Assembly (NCBI GenBank): GCA_027533185.1
Contig: JAPZTS010000021.1
Location: forward strand, 1 to 64,000
Source of the DNA: Leptospira sp.
Lineage (GTDB): Bacteria > Spirochaetota > Leptospiria > Leptospirales > Leptospiraceae
DNA length: 64,000 nt
Direction: 5' to 3'
How positions within the stretch are numbered: the first letter of the stretch is position 1; each line of letters begins with the position of its first letter. Under the pieces are notes generated by a model, which saw only the letters and a program-made list of their open reading frames with translations, searched no databases and was not told where the DNA came from. Below are positions 18,372 through 25,278 of this stretch, piece after piece. A program made the translations under genes and the position numbers.

Positions 18372-20909
18372 CATACAAAGTATACTGCCTTTTTCCCGCT
18401 TCAAACTCTCTAAGGCTTTTGCCACAACCATACCAGGTTTTAAGCGATTGAAGTCTGCTTTGATTGCATGCCCTGATGAAAGTCCAGATACCAAAAGATC
18501 GCCTGGTTGAATGGCACCTTGTGTTGCATCCACGTGGATCTTTGCCAGACCAAGTAGTGCAACTAGTACATACTCCATTCCTTTTTCTTCCTTACCAAAT
18601 ATGATATTTGACTGACCAACACAAACTCCAATCACATTGGTAGAGTAGGGGTGTTTGGACCTTGACAGCACATTTGGTTCATCACTTGCGACGAGTAAAT
18701 CACCTGGAGTGATCACATCACGACCGTCCATTCTAAAATACCGTGCTACACAATCCTCACCTGATTCTTTTGTTATGCGAAGATTGCCATCAAAGAAGGA
18801 ATCCCCTTTTGCATATAAAGCCTTTCCTGAGCCTGAGAGTTCCATTTCCGAAATCCCTTTGCCCTCCACAAATAATGCATAATTGGATTGAGAAACAAAT
18901 CTTCCTCCGGGTGCCGAAGTGCCGGCACCTAGAATCCCTGCCGATTGGTTCTGAATTTTACCTTTCGAAATTCCATACACACCGATGGATTCTCCAAAGC
19001 CAACCACACCATTTCCAGAAGAAACGCCAACAATACCCGAACCAGACTCGTTGTTTTTCCCATAAATGATCGCATCGCCGAGTGGAGGGGGAACAAAACC
19101 TTTTGATTCCGATTTTGTTTCTCCTGTAATCTTCAACAAACCTGTGTGAGAATTAAAATCATGTTCCTTTTCGGCATAGGGATGGGTATGAGGCTTTGGA
19201 TTTCTATCATCAGAAAGCCTTGGGTCCTCAGCTAAAACAACTCGGCCAGGAGTATTTTCACCTAGCTTTGATAAGGTCACAATACCGGCCTCTTCAAAAC
19301 TTGCTTTTGCCAAACGTTTGTCATTTCCTTGCACAACCACACCCGGCTTGGATTCACCCGAATGTCCAAGTTGAACAATCCCATAACTTTCTGTAGTTGC
19401 TTGTTTTAGTCTTTTATCGTTTCCTTGGACGGCAGAATTTTCCTCTTCCCCGCCATTGGAGGCGAGCCTCACAATGCCTTTTGAGGTAGTGGTTGCATCC
19501 CGCAGCCTTGGATCATCTCCTGTAACAACCTTGTCTGTGGAAACTTCTCCAGGCTCTGCCAGTTGCACGAGACCTATCGACTTCTTTGTCGCCGCTCGAA
19601 GTCTTGAGTCATTTCCTTGAACAACAACACCAGGTCTTGTTTCCCCATCTAATGCCAATTCTACGATACCGGCATTTTCTGTTGACGCATTGCGAAGTCT
19701 TTCGTCATCCGATTGAACAACAAGGCCAGGCCTACCTTCACCAGATCTCGCCAAACGAACAAGACCATGAGTAAGTTCAGTTGCTATCTTTAATCTTTTA
19801 TCATTCCCCTGTACTGCAACTCCAGGTTTATCTTCGCCATCAGAAGCAAGTTCAACAATACCACGATATTCTGTATTGGCATCCCTAAGACGTCTATCGT
19901 TTGCTTGGACTACAACACCTTCCTTTACTTCACCATCGACAGCAAGCCTCACGATGCCTGACCTGAGAACGGAGGCATATGGTAAAGGCTCTCTAACTGG
20001 ACCGCCATAATCCTTTTTATCAGGACTTGAATAAAGTTCTATTTCTATAACTTCAGTTATATACTCTTTCTTTGACTGCAATTTTTCTTCATAAAAAACA
20101 ATCTTTAAATACCGCAAATTAACAGGTGAAAAACGCCACTTATACCATGTCCCTGGTTCTGAAATAAAATGATTTTCCTCGTGTAGTTGGTGCCAGGTAA
20201 CATCATCTTCGCTATAATAAGCAACAAATCTCTCAGGGAAATTTGTTATAAGATCGTTTTTAGTGAGCATTCGAATCTCTTCTATGCGATTCACAGTTCC
20301 CAAATCAAAAATCAAATACTCTTCTTCTGGTGATTCCTTCTTTTTTGATGACCAACCATAATCAGGTCTCGTATCGATTAGATTTTCTTTAACATACAGT
20401 CGATCCAGTTCTGAACTTGCCTGTATCGTTTGAATTCCCGTTACTAAAATCTTAAGTCTGCCAAAATTTAAGCGATTTTTTCCATTCGGCGCCTTTCTTG
20501 AAATTTTTGAAACAAATTTCACATAACGAGCGCTAGTTAATGAAAATAGCCACTTCGCCGATGTCTTAAACGACTTGCGAAAAGAGGATTCTTGCAATAT
20601 AGGCTCCCAATACTTTCCATCGTGAGAAAGTTCAAACCGGAAATTGTCGGGAAAAAAATCCAATCCCTCTTTCCCAGGGAGCAACTCAATACCATTGAAG
20701 TAAACGGTATCATCAAAACTGAAAACCAAAGTAGACAAAGAAGTCTGGTCTTTTTCTTCAAAGAAGGAAATGAATTCATCATTTTTAATTTCAAACTGAC
20801 CTGTCGTTTTGACGGAACGAATAGGGATAGAGTAGGGATGACTCGTTCTAATTAAGTGTTCTTTCATAAATTTGCTATTGGATTCCTTCCAAAAAATACC
20901 GTTTTTCAT
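18357..20909 (-). CDS. Large protein: two discoidin-like domains, eight 32-residue repeats, tail-fibre-like C-terminus
   Basis: An 850-residue protein without a signal peptide. Residues about 40-157 and 165-293 look like F5/8-type C (discoidin) beta-sandwiches (FRFELSHDGKYWEPIL, RFVAYYSEDDVTWHQLH). Residues 318-573 are eight tandem 32-residue repeats of the type GIVELASDGEDKPGVAVQGN followed by DKRL. The last 250 residues are Gly-rich with GDLLVASDEPNV and GDLLVSGLSSGHA, resembling phage tail-fibre ends. The repeat and end domains suggest a trimeric fibre or sugar-binding protein, yet secretion is not evident. It starts 16 bases after rep on the same strand. M15 (20867), with GGAAGGA upstream, is an alternative start. 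Function unknown. Confidence 0.78.
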   Translation of the reverse strand: MKNGIFWKESNSKFMKEHLIRTSHPYSIPIRSVKTTGQFEIKNDEFISFFEEKDQTSLSTLVFSFDDTVYFNGIELLPGKEGLDFFPDNFRFELSHDGKYWEPILQESSFRKSFKTSAKWLFSLTSARYVKFVSKISRKAPNGKNRLNFGRLKILVTGIQTIQASSELDRLYVKENLIDTRPDYGWSSKKKESPEEEYLIFDLGTVNRIEEIRMLTKNDLITNFPERFVAYYSEDDVTWHQLHEENHFISEPGTWYKWRFSPVNLRYLKIVFYEEKLQSKKEYITEVIEIELYSSPDKKDYGGPVREPLPYASVLRSGIVRLAVDGEVKEGVVVQANDRRLRDANTEYRGIVELASDGEDKPGVAVQGNDKRLKIATELTHGLVRLARSGEGRPGLVVQSDDERLRNASTENAGIVELALDGETRPGVVVQGNDSRLRAATKKSIGLVQLAEPGEVSTDKVVTGDDPRLRDATTTSKGIVRLASNGGEEENSAVQGNDKRLKQATTESYGIVQLGHSGESKPGVVVQGNDKRLAKASFEEAGIVTLSKLGENTPGRVVLAEDPRLSDDRNPKPHTHPYAEKEHDFNSHTGLLKITGETKSESKGFVPPPLGDAIIYGKNNESGSGIVGVSSGNGVVGFGESIGVYGISKGKIQNQSAGILGAGTSAPGGRFVSQSNYALFVEGKGISEMELSGSGKALYAKGDSFFDGNLRITKESGEDCVARYFRMDGRDVITPGDLLVASDEPNVLSRSKHPYSTNVIGVCVGQSNIIFGKEEKGMEYVLVALLGLAKIHVDATQGAIQPGDLLVSGLSSGHAIKADFNRLKPGMVVAKALESLKREKGSILCMLSFA
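19191..19958 (-). repeat. Eight in-frame tandem repeats of 96 bp (32 aa)
   Basis: Within the large protein, residues 318-573 comprise eight units of exactly 32 residues. The consensus is G-[IL]-V-x-L-A-x-x-G-E-x-x-P-G-V-V-V-Q-G-N-D-x-R-L-x-x-A-T. Units diverge at the DNA level, so this is an old expansion kept by selection rather than a fresh slippage product. Unit 5 (with TDKVVTGDDPRL) and unit 8 (ending AEDPRLSDD) are the most divergent. The period is invariant, which suits a regular beta-structured shaft. Confidence 0.88.
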
Positions 20910-20925
20910 TCTAGTCTATCGAATT

Positions 20926-21813
20926 TCAAGTAACCCGAGAGCCTTCCTCCATCTCTGCAAAAACAACCAGAACAGATGGCTTCACCCGCTCATTGAAATA
21001 CATAAGAACGATTTGGCGTAAAAATCCTTGAAGTGGGCTAGAAACCACTAGAACCTTTTTATCCATCCGGACTTGGCATTTTTCCAAAACTTCCCAGCTA
21101 GATTGTGTAAGCTCTTGAGAGGCCCATGTCAAAAAACCCAACCAGGAAGCAGGATGAGGACCAAAGGAAGGCATTTCCTGCTTAATATTAGGCATAGCCT
21201 TTGACTGCAGGATCAATTCTTTACAAAGCCCTCGAATGTAGGCCCAGTCTGATTCAAGACGTAGTTGGCTTGCCTTTTGGTATGCTGCGAGTGCAATTTC
21301 AGAGCCAAATGTTTTGACTAGACCTTCAAATCCTTCCTCTTCTTCTCCAGACAGTTTCGGATTCCTTTCATTTTGGTTCGTATTGGAGATAGTTATATTA
21401 ATATGGTTCGGGGATATTCCTGCACCCCTGTTGTAGGAATCCGTAGAACCCCCAGAGGGATCCGAATCGAAACCGGAGAGGGGTATTGCTTTATCCCCCA
21501 GAGGGGTAATTCGGGACCCCGGATAATGGAAAGAAAAATGGTATTTGGTGGCAGTCCGGCCCCCACCTGGAACATGGTACAATAAACCCGACTTGGTGAG
21601 TTCCTTTTTCGCCAAAACAATGGATTTTTTCGTCTTGAAGCCGGTTAGTCGGAGCAGGGTCTCTGTATTCGGCCAAACCGGTTTAAAGTTATAGTCGCTA
21701 AATTTCAAAAGGACTACATAAAGAGTCTTTGCAGCATGGGAAAGCTCTGCCCAAAGACCGGAATCAATGATGTCGGTCATCAGGCGGATATAGGAATGCC
21801 TCTGGTCGCTCAC
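20926..21813 (-). CDS. Replication initiator-like protein (winged helix, DnaA-domain-I-like C-terminus)
   Basis: A 295-residue protein. The N-terminal part (LMTDIIDSGLWAELSHAAKT, then VWPNTETLLRLTGFKTKKS) is a winged-helix/helix-turn-helix domain of the kind found in plasmid Rep proteins. A low-complexity Gly/Ser/Asn linker (about residues 110-150) follows. The C-terminal 75 residues (WLGFLTWASQELTQSSWEVL, then KVLVVSSPLQGFLRQIVLMYF) resemble DnaA domain I. The GTG start has a strong AAAGGAG 6 bases upstream. It lies downstream of parA-parB behind a 352-bp control region with its own promoter and a candidate antisense RNA. I infer the initiator of a secondary replicon; a transcription factor is the alternative. 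Confidence 0.65.
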   Translation of the reverse strand: MSDQRHSYIRLMTDIIDSGLWAELSHAAKTLYVVLLKFSDYNFKPVWPNTETLLRLTGFKTKKSIVLAKKELTKSGLLYHVPGGGRTATKYHFSFHYPGSRITPLGDKAIPLSGFDSDPSGGSTDSYNRGAGISPNHINITISNTNQNERNPKLSGEEEEGFEGLVKTFGSEIALAAYQKASQLRLESDWAYIRGLCKELILQSKAMPNIKQEMPSFGPHPASWLGFLTWASQELTQSSWEVLEKCQVRMDKKVLVVSSPLQGFLRQIVLMYFNERVKPSVLVVFAEMEEGSRVT

Positions 21814-21874
21814 AGCTTCTCCTTTATTTTTTTTGCAAAAATAAAACTAAATTTAAGCAAATTAAACGAAGGAG

Positions 21875-21903
21875 TTGACATTATCTGACATAATGTTAAT
21901 TAT
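21875..21903 (+). promoter_or_regulatory. Predicted sigma-70 promoter of an antisense RNA
   Basis: A perfect -35 TTGACA at 21875-21880 and, after 17 bases, AATTAT at 21898-21903 (4 of 6 to TATAAT). The start would fall near 21910. No plus-strand gene follows; the next plus-strand signal is the terminator at 21939-21965. TGACATTAT/TGACATAAT repeats overlap the -35 and spacer, so the promoter should be open to repression. Confidence 0.6.
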
Positions 21904-21907
21904 GTCT
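21876..21907. repeat. TGACATAAT operator-like repeats at the antisense promoter
   Basis: TGACATTAT (21876-21884) is followed ten bases later by TGACATAAT (21886-21894), and then by the inverted copy ATTATGTCT (21899-21907). GACATAAT and ATTATGTC form a perfect 8-base inverted repeat around GTTA. The ten-base spacing puts the first two copies on one face of the helix. The same motif lies at the rep promoter (22048-22063), which suggests one regulator for both. Confidence 0.65.
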
Positions 21908-21909
21908 CA

Positions 21910-21965
21910 TCCAACAACATTCCTTCGGGAACACCCGACCCCTGGATTCCCAGGGGAGTTTTTTT
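21910..21965 (+). ncRNA. Candidate counter-transcribed RNA controlling rep (about 56 nt)
   Basis: Between the promoter at 21875-21903 and the terminator ending at 21965 lies a segment with no ORF. It can fold into two stem-loops: TTCC-TTCG-GGAA (21920-21931), with the very stable UUCG tetraloop, then the terminator hairpin (21939-21956). It is fully antisense to the predicted rep leader, whose promoter is at 22085-22058 on the other strand. Size, two hairpins and position match plasmid counter-transcribed RNAs that lower initiator synthesis. Exact 5' end is inferred; expression is unproven. Confidence 0.55.
21939..21965 (+). terminator. Intrinsic terminator, plus strand
   Basis: CCCCTGG (21939-21945), loop ATTC, CCAGGGG (21950-21956), then AG and seven T residues (21959-21965). 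The 7-bp stem is perfect and GC-rich. There is no plus-strand gene upstream for more than 3 kb, so the terminator only makes sense for a short RNA starting close by. Confidence 0.8.
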
Positions 21966-22047
21966 GGGACGTTTCAGTCCAAATACGGGTATTCCAGCGT
22001 CCCTATATGTTTTTAGTGGGAACGTCCGAAAATCGCCTCAAATTTAA

Positions 22048-22063
22048 ATTATGTCACATTATG
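22048..22063. repeat. Second pair of TGACATAAT-type repeats at the rep promoter
   Basis: Read on the minus strand, CATAAT (22063-22058, the -10 element) is followed ten bases on by TGACATAAT (22056-22048), covering the expected start site. This matches the motif and the ten-base spacing at the antisense promoter. It is a likely operator for self-repression by Rep or a Cop-type protein. Confidence 0.6.
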
Positions 22064-22085
22064 CCCTGGATTGGCCTTCTGTCAA
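22058..22085 (-). promoter_or_regulatory. Predicted sigma-70 promoter of rep
   Basis: On the minus strand TTGACA (22085-22080), a 16-base spacer, and CATAAT (22063-22058; 5 of 6). The start would be near 22051, giving rep a leader of about 238 nt. The leader contains the complement of the candidate antisense RNA and, nearer the gene, the GACATAAT/ATTATGTC hairpin. Confidence 0.68.
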
Positions 22086-22127
22086 GTTCGTACAGCTTTT
22101 TTTGGGGGAACTTACAAATTTTTTTTC

Positions 22128-22150
22128 CTAAGTACTTGACTGCTAAGTAC
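22128..22150. repeat. Direct repeat CTAAGTAC, 15-base period
   Basis: CTAAGTAC occurs at 22128-22135 and again at 22143-22150, just upstream of the rep promoter and close to the parB stop. The first copy continues as TTGAC, and GTACTTGAC recurs at 23906-23914 beyond parA. With an inverted GTCAAG..GTAC at 22081-22093 these could be short binding sites or a remnant promoter. Too few copies to call iterons with confidence. Confidence 0.4.
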
Positions 22151-22165
22151 CTGTTTGGGTATTGG

Positions 22166-22984
22166 CTATTGTGATTCGCCAAACCTTTTGGATAACTCTT
22201 TTCGAATGAATTTATAGATTTCGATACTCTGTTCCTCTGAATCAGCAAGGATTTGGATGGTGGTTCCAGATCGCTTTACCTTGTAGGGGAGGTCAAAGCC
22301 AAGTGGAGTTTTTTCACGCTCGTCCTTGGACTTTTGATTAAACGATTTCGCATCCTTTACAGTTTTAAGCTCTCCTTTGTGAAACAAAGTTAAAAAATCA
22401 TCCAAGCTCCCTCTTTTGGCCGCTTGAGCTGCTTGGACGAGTAGGTTCTTATTTTGGATTTCGTTTTTTCTGCACCGGTCCAAATCCTCTCGGGACATGG
22501 CTGCGATGGAGAGAACTTCAGACATATAACTGCGGCTCTTTCCGAAAAGATCACCGAGTTCTTGGTCTGTGTATTGGTGCATATTTTTTAAAAAGAGCAG
22601 TGCATCCACCTCTTCATACGGAGAAAGATTTTCTCTTTGGAGGTTTTCGATTACTGCAAGTTTATAGATTTCTTTGTCGGGTCGATTGAGAATTTTACAC
22701 TCAATCTCGGACCAGCCAAGAGATTTTGCCGCATGGTAGCGTCTTTCTCCGGCGATGATTTTATAGCTACCTTCCTTAGTTCCTTTCGAAACAATGATGG
22801 GCTGGAGTAGGCCATCGGCCTTGAGTGTTTGTGCAAGTTCATCGATCCCTTTCTTTCTTTCCTGGCGCGGTTGGTATTCAGAAGGCTCAATTTTTTCCAT
22901 TCGGATTGTTCGAATGGTGCCGTCTAGGTTTTCGGCTTGGTAAATATCTGCGAGTGTTCCGAGGCGTTTACTTTTTGAGCTCAC
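22166..22984 (-). CDS. parB: ParB-family partition protein (CTPase, centromere binding)
   Basis: A 272-residue ParB/Spo0J/KorB-family protein. The N-terminal ParB/Srx fold has PSEYQPRQERKKGIDELAQT, the CTP-binding box AGERRYHAAKSLGW (about residues 76-89) and IENLQRENLSPYEEVDAL (about 112-129). The central helix-turn-helix that reads parS is around QELGDLFGKSRSYMSEVLSI. The C-terminal part after a Lys-rich linker is the dimerisation region. It overlaps parA by 17 bases, so the pair is coupled. Its likely binding sites are the palindromes at 23825-23894. It segregates the replicon and may also repress the operon. Confidence 0.93.
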   Translation of the reverse strand: MSSKSKRLGTLADIYQAENLDGTIRTIRMEKIEPSEYQPRQERKKGIDELAQTLKADGLLQPIIVSKGTKEGSYKIIAGERRYHAAKSLGWSEIECKILNRPDKEIYKLAVIENLQRENLSPYEEVDALLFLKNMHQYTDQELGDLFGKSRSYMSEVLSIAAMSREDLDRCRKNEIQNKNLLVQAAQAAKRGSLDDFLTLFHKGELKTVKDAKSFNQKSKDEREKTPLGFDLPYKVKRSGTTIQILADSEEQSIEIYKFIRKELSKRFGESQ

Positions 22985-23720
22985 TTAGAACCTCCTCTAT
23001 AAATCCTTCGTATTCCTGGGACTGGCGAGATCCACGATTGTAATCGTAGACAGATTTCTTTGCCAAGTGGCTCTCGCCAATTGCCACTCCGTCCGATATT
23101 GTGTGTTCGAAAATACGGAAGTACTTTCCGAGGACGGGGAGGATTGTTTTTGTGAGAAGTGTCTGAGGTTTTAGTTGGGTGATAAGTGCACCTAAAATTT
23201 CAAGATCTGGATTGATCCTTTTTTTAATCGAGGATATGGTCTGCTGCAAACCCATAATCCCATCCATAGAGAACTTTTCTGCCTGGAGCGGTATGAGAAC
23301 AAAATTGGACGCAACGAGGCTGTTTACTGTAAAAATTGAGAGGGAAGGAGGGCAGTCAATAATTACAAAGTCAAACCCTTTTAAGCTAGAAATCGCATCG
23401 CGCAAGATGTACGGAGCTTCGACAGAATTAACTGAAACTGTTTCCATTTCCGCCAAACGTAGGCTAGATGGCGCAATCCACAAATTCTCGTCATACGCTG
23501 TTACGATAATTTCTTCTAGTTTGGTAGAGTTTTGAAAGAGATTGGACAGATCCTTGTCAATCGTTTCCGGATTCACAAAAATTCCCGTTGAATTCGCTTG
23601 TGGATCCATATCAACAAGAAGCGTCTTGAAGTTGCGTCGAGCTAGACCCATTGCTAGGTTTAATGAAGTAGTGGTTTTCCCCTCTCCACCTTTTTGATTC
23701 GCCACAGCAATTGTTATCAT
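22968..23720 (-). CDS. parA: ParA-family partition ATPase
   Basis: A 250-residue ParA/Soj-type ATPase. The deviant Walker A is KGGEGKTTTSLNLA (about residues 10-23), with the signature Lys10 but Glu at the position where most ParA/MinD proteins have Val or Thr. Walker A' is LLVDMDPQANST, and Walker B is FVIIDCPPSLS. It lacks an N-terminal DNA-binding extension, so it is the short (type Ib/chromosomal-like) form. It moves ParB-parS complexes over the nucleoid. Start ATG with purine-rich GGAAGGG upstream. The upstream region on this strand holds the two parS-like palindromes. Confidence 0.93.
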   Translation of the reverse strand: MITIAVANQKGGEGKTTTSLNLAMGLARRNFKTLLVDMDPQANSTGIFVNPETIDKDLSNLFQNSTKLEEIIVTAYDENLWIAPSSLRLAEMETVSVNSVEAPYILRDAISSLKGFDFVIIDCPPSLSIFTVNSLVASNFVLIPLQAEKFSMDGIMGLQQTISSIKKRINPDLEILGALITQLKPQTLLTKTILPVLGKYFRIFEHTISDGVAIGESHLAKKSVYDYNRGSRQSQEYEGFIEEVLSELKK

Positions 23721-23824
23721 TCTTCCGTTTCCCTTCCCTTTGGTATGCTTTCCTTAAGAAATTTTTGCTTCAATTGAATTTTCAAAAACTACGTAAAAAA
23801 AGATTTTTTCTCTTCTCAGATTCA

Positions 23825-23842
23825 TTGTCGGACATCCGACAT
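23825..23842. promoter_or_regulatory. parS-like palindrome, copy 1
   Basis: TTGTCGGACATCCGACAT, 17 of 18 bases identical to copy 2 and palindromic except for the last base. It sits 105 bases upstream of the parA start. The sequence differs from the classic chromosomal parS (TGTTTCACGTGAAACA), as expected for a ParB of a secondary replicon. Confidence 0.72.
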
Positions 23843-23874
23843 CCAAAAAATGAGCAAAAAGATTTGGTGTGGAA

Positions 23875-23894
23875 ATTGTCGGACATCCGACAAT
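23875..23894. promoter_or_regulatory. parS-like palindrome, copy 2 (perfect 20-base palindrome)
   Basis: ATTGTCGGACAT then CCGACAAT forms a perfect 20-base palindrome. The core starts 51 bases after that of copy 1, close to five helical turns. Two long near-identical palindromes directly upstream of parA-parB are best explained as the ParB-binding centromere. An operator for ParA/ParB autoregulation, or for the NtrC-like protein encoded next door, is the alternative. Confidence 0.75.
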
Positions 23895-23944
23895 CAGAGC
23901 GGTACGTACTTGACAAAGTGATTAAATTTAAACAGTTTCATAAA

Positions 23945-25276
23945 ATGGCCCGCAGTACGGAAAACATTCTGTTTTCGGATTTGAATGGAAAGGATTGGAT
24001 AGAAAAGAACCTCCCTTCGATATGGGCCGTACTCTGCGCTGACTCAGGGATTTTGTCTGGGGTTGTTGTCTTAAAAGAAGAACAAGATGATTCATTTTAT
24101 GAATCCGCCAGTTTTGGATATGGAGAAGACGGATTCTACTATAGCTTTATGGCAAGAGGATCCGAGGTTTGGAACCGAGTCATGGATTCCAATTCTCCCA
24201 TTGAACTAACATCTGGGACGTATGATTTCTTTCATGAAAATTGCTCCGTTCTCCTTTTGCGCATTGGAGACCGGACAAACCCTTTTGGTTTTCTTCTCGT
24301 CGAATTTGAGGGAAGTGATAGCCAGTTTTTGCAAACGATATTGTTTCTCTTCGGAGAGAAAATAACAAAGGAGTTCTCCCTTTCAAAGGATGCTCTGAAG
24401 ACCCCAGCCCGGGGAATAGATGAATCCCAAACCCAGTCGAATAGTCTGAACTTCTTTCGGGAACAGGTTCCCAACTTAAAAAATGGAGTTCAAAAATTCC
24501 GTAAGGAACGCGTGCTTTCCATTCTCGGTCCGAAAGGATCTGGCAAAAAAACCGTCGCAAAATGGATTCACTCGGAAGTGGCCGAGACGTATCCAATTCT
24601 AATCATAGAATCTTTTCCAGAGAACTTTGGGAAATTGGAAAAATCTTTGCAAGCCTGGGGAAATGAAATCGGTTCTGGTAGCTTGGTTTTTCCCAAGATA
24701 CGGGATTTGAATTTAGGACAAAAACAAATTCTTTGGTCCTGGTTTTCCGGCTCGGAATTTAAGGGTCGAGTTGTGTTTACAGACGAGAATGGGACTGCCA
24801 AAGAATCCTTGCCAGACTTTGAAAGACTTCTTCAGAAAAATCCGATCTATCTGCCTGGTTTGAATCTGCTTTCCCGGGAGGTTCTTTCTAAACAGATTGA
24901 GCTTCTTTTTTCAGAGCTGAAAGAATCCCAAAATAGGAGGAGTCTGTCGCTGTCCGTTGAGGCAAAAGAATTCCTCCTCGAAAATCAATACCAAGAACAT
25001 TTTTCTGAATTAAAGAATGCAATCCTATCGGCCATTTTGGTTTGTCGAGGGACAGAAATTCAAAAAGGAGAATTGGGTTTTGGGAATTCCAAGATGGATT
25101 TAGAAGTACCTGAATTGGAAGATTTAGACTTGCGGCGGGGGATACAGGCTCTAGAAAGGCAGAAGATCCTTCTTGCCATGCGCATCTTTTCCAACAACCA
25201 AATCCGAATGGCAAAAGCCTTGGGTATTTCAAGAGGGTCTCTCCAATACAAAATGAAACAGCTAGGACTTATCTAA
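23945..25276 (+). CDS. NtrC-like regulator with degenerate AAA+ and Fis-type HTH
   Basis: About 443 residues from ATG 23945. Residues 1-140 look GAF-like (SIWAVLCADSGILSGVVVL). Then comes a shrunken AAA+ region with Walker A GPKGSGKKTVAKW (about residue 195) but no clear Walker B and no GAFTGA loop, so direct sigma-54 activation is doubtful. The C-terminus is a Fis-type helix-turn-helix (ALERQKILLAMRIFSNNQIR then MAKALGISRGSLQYKM). The open frame continues upstream to a TTG at 23711, but that would run through both parS palindromes and into parA. It is divergent from parA and may regulate the par region or the sigma-54 promoter at 26371; both are inference. Confidence 0.7.
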   Translation: MARSTENILFSDLNGKDWIEKNLPSIWAVLCADSGILSGVVVLKEEQDDSFYESASFGYGEDGFYYSFMARGSEVWNRVMDSNSPIELTSGTYDFFHENCSVLLLRIGDRTNPFGFLLVEFEGSDSQFLQTILFLFGEKITKEFSLSKDALKTPARGIDESQTQSNSLNFFREQVPNLKNGVQKFRKERVLSILGPKGSGKKTVAKWIHSEVAETYPILIIESFPENFGKLEKSLQAWGNEIGSGSLVFPKIRDLNLGQKQILWSWFSGSEFKGRVVFTDENGTAKESLPDFERLLQKNPIYLPGLNLLSREVLSKQIELLFSELKESQNRRSLSLSVEAKEFLLENQYQEHFSELKNAILSAILVCRGTEIQKGELGFGNSKMDLEVPELEDLDLRRGIQALERQKILLAMRIFSNNQIRMAKALGISRGSLQYKMKQLGLI

Positions 25277-25278
25277 TC

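Noticed and set aside
21373..21676. Short ORFs over the rep gene on both strands
   Set aside because: Shadows of the rep coding frame, with no starts or domains of their own.
21899..21919. Tiny leader ORF (six residues and stop) in the rep leader
   Set aside because: The purine-rich AAGGA abuts the ATG with no spacer, so initiation is unlikely; too short to support.
23711..23944. Upstream extension of the NtrC-like gene to a TTG
   Set aside because: It would translate through two palindromes and overlap the parA start; composition is Phe/Lys-rich AT sequence, not protein-like.
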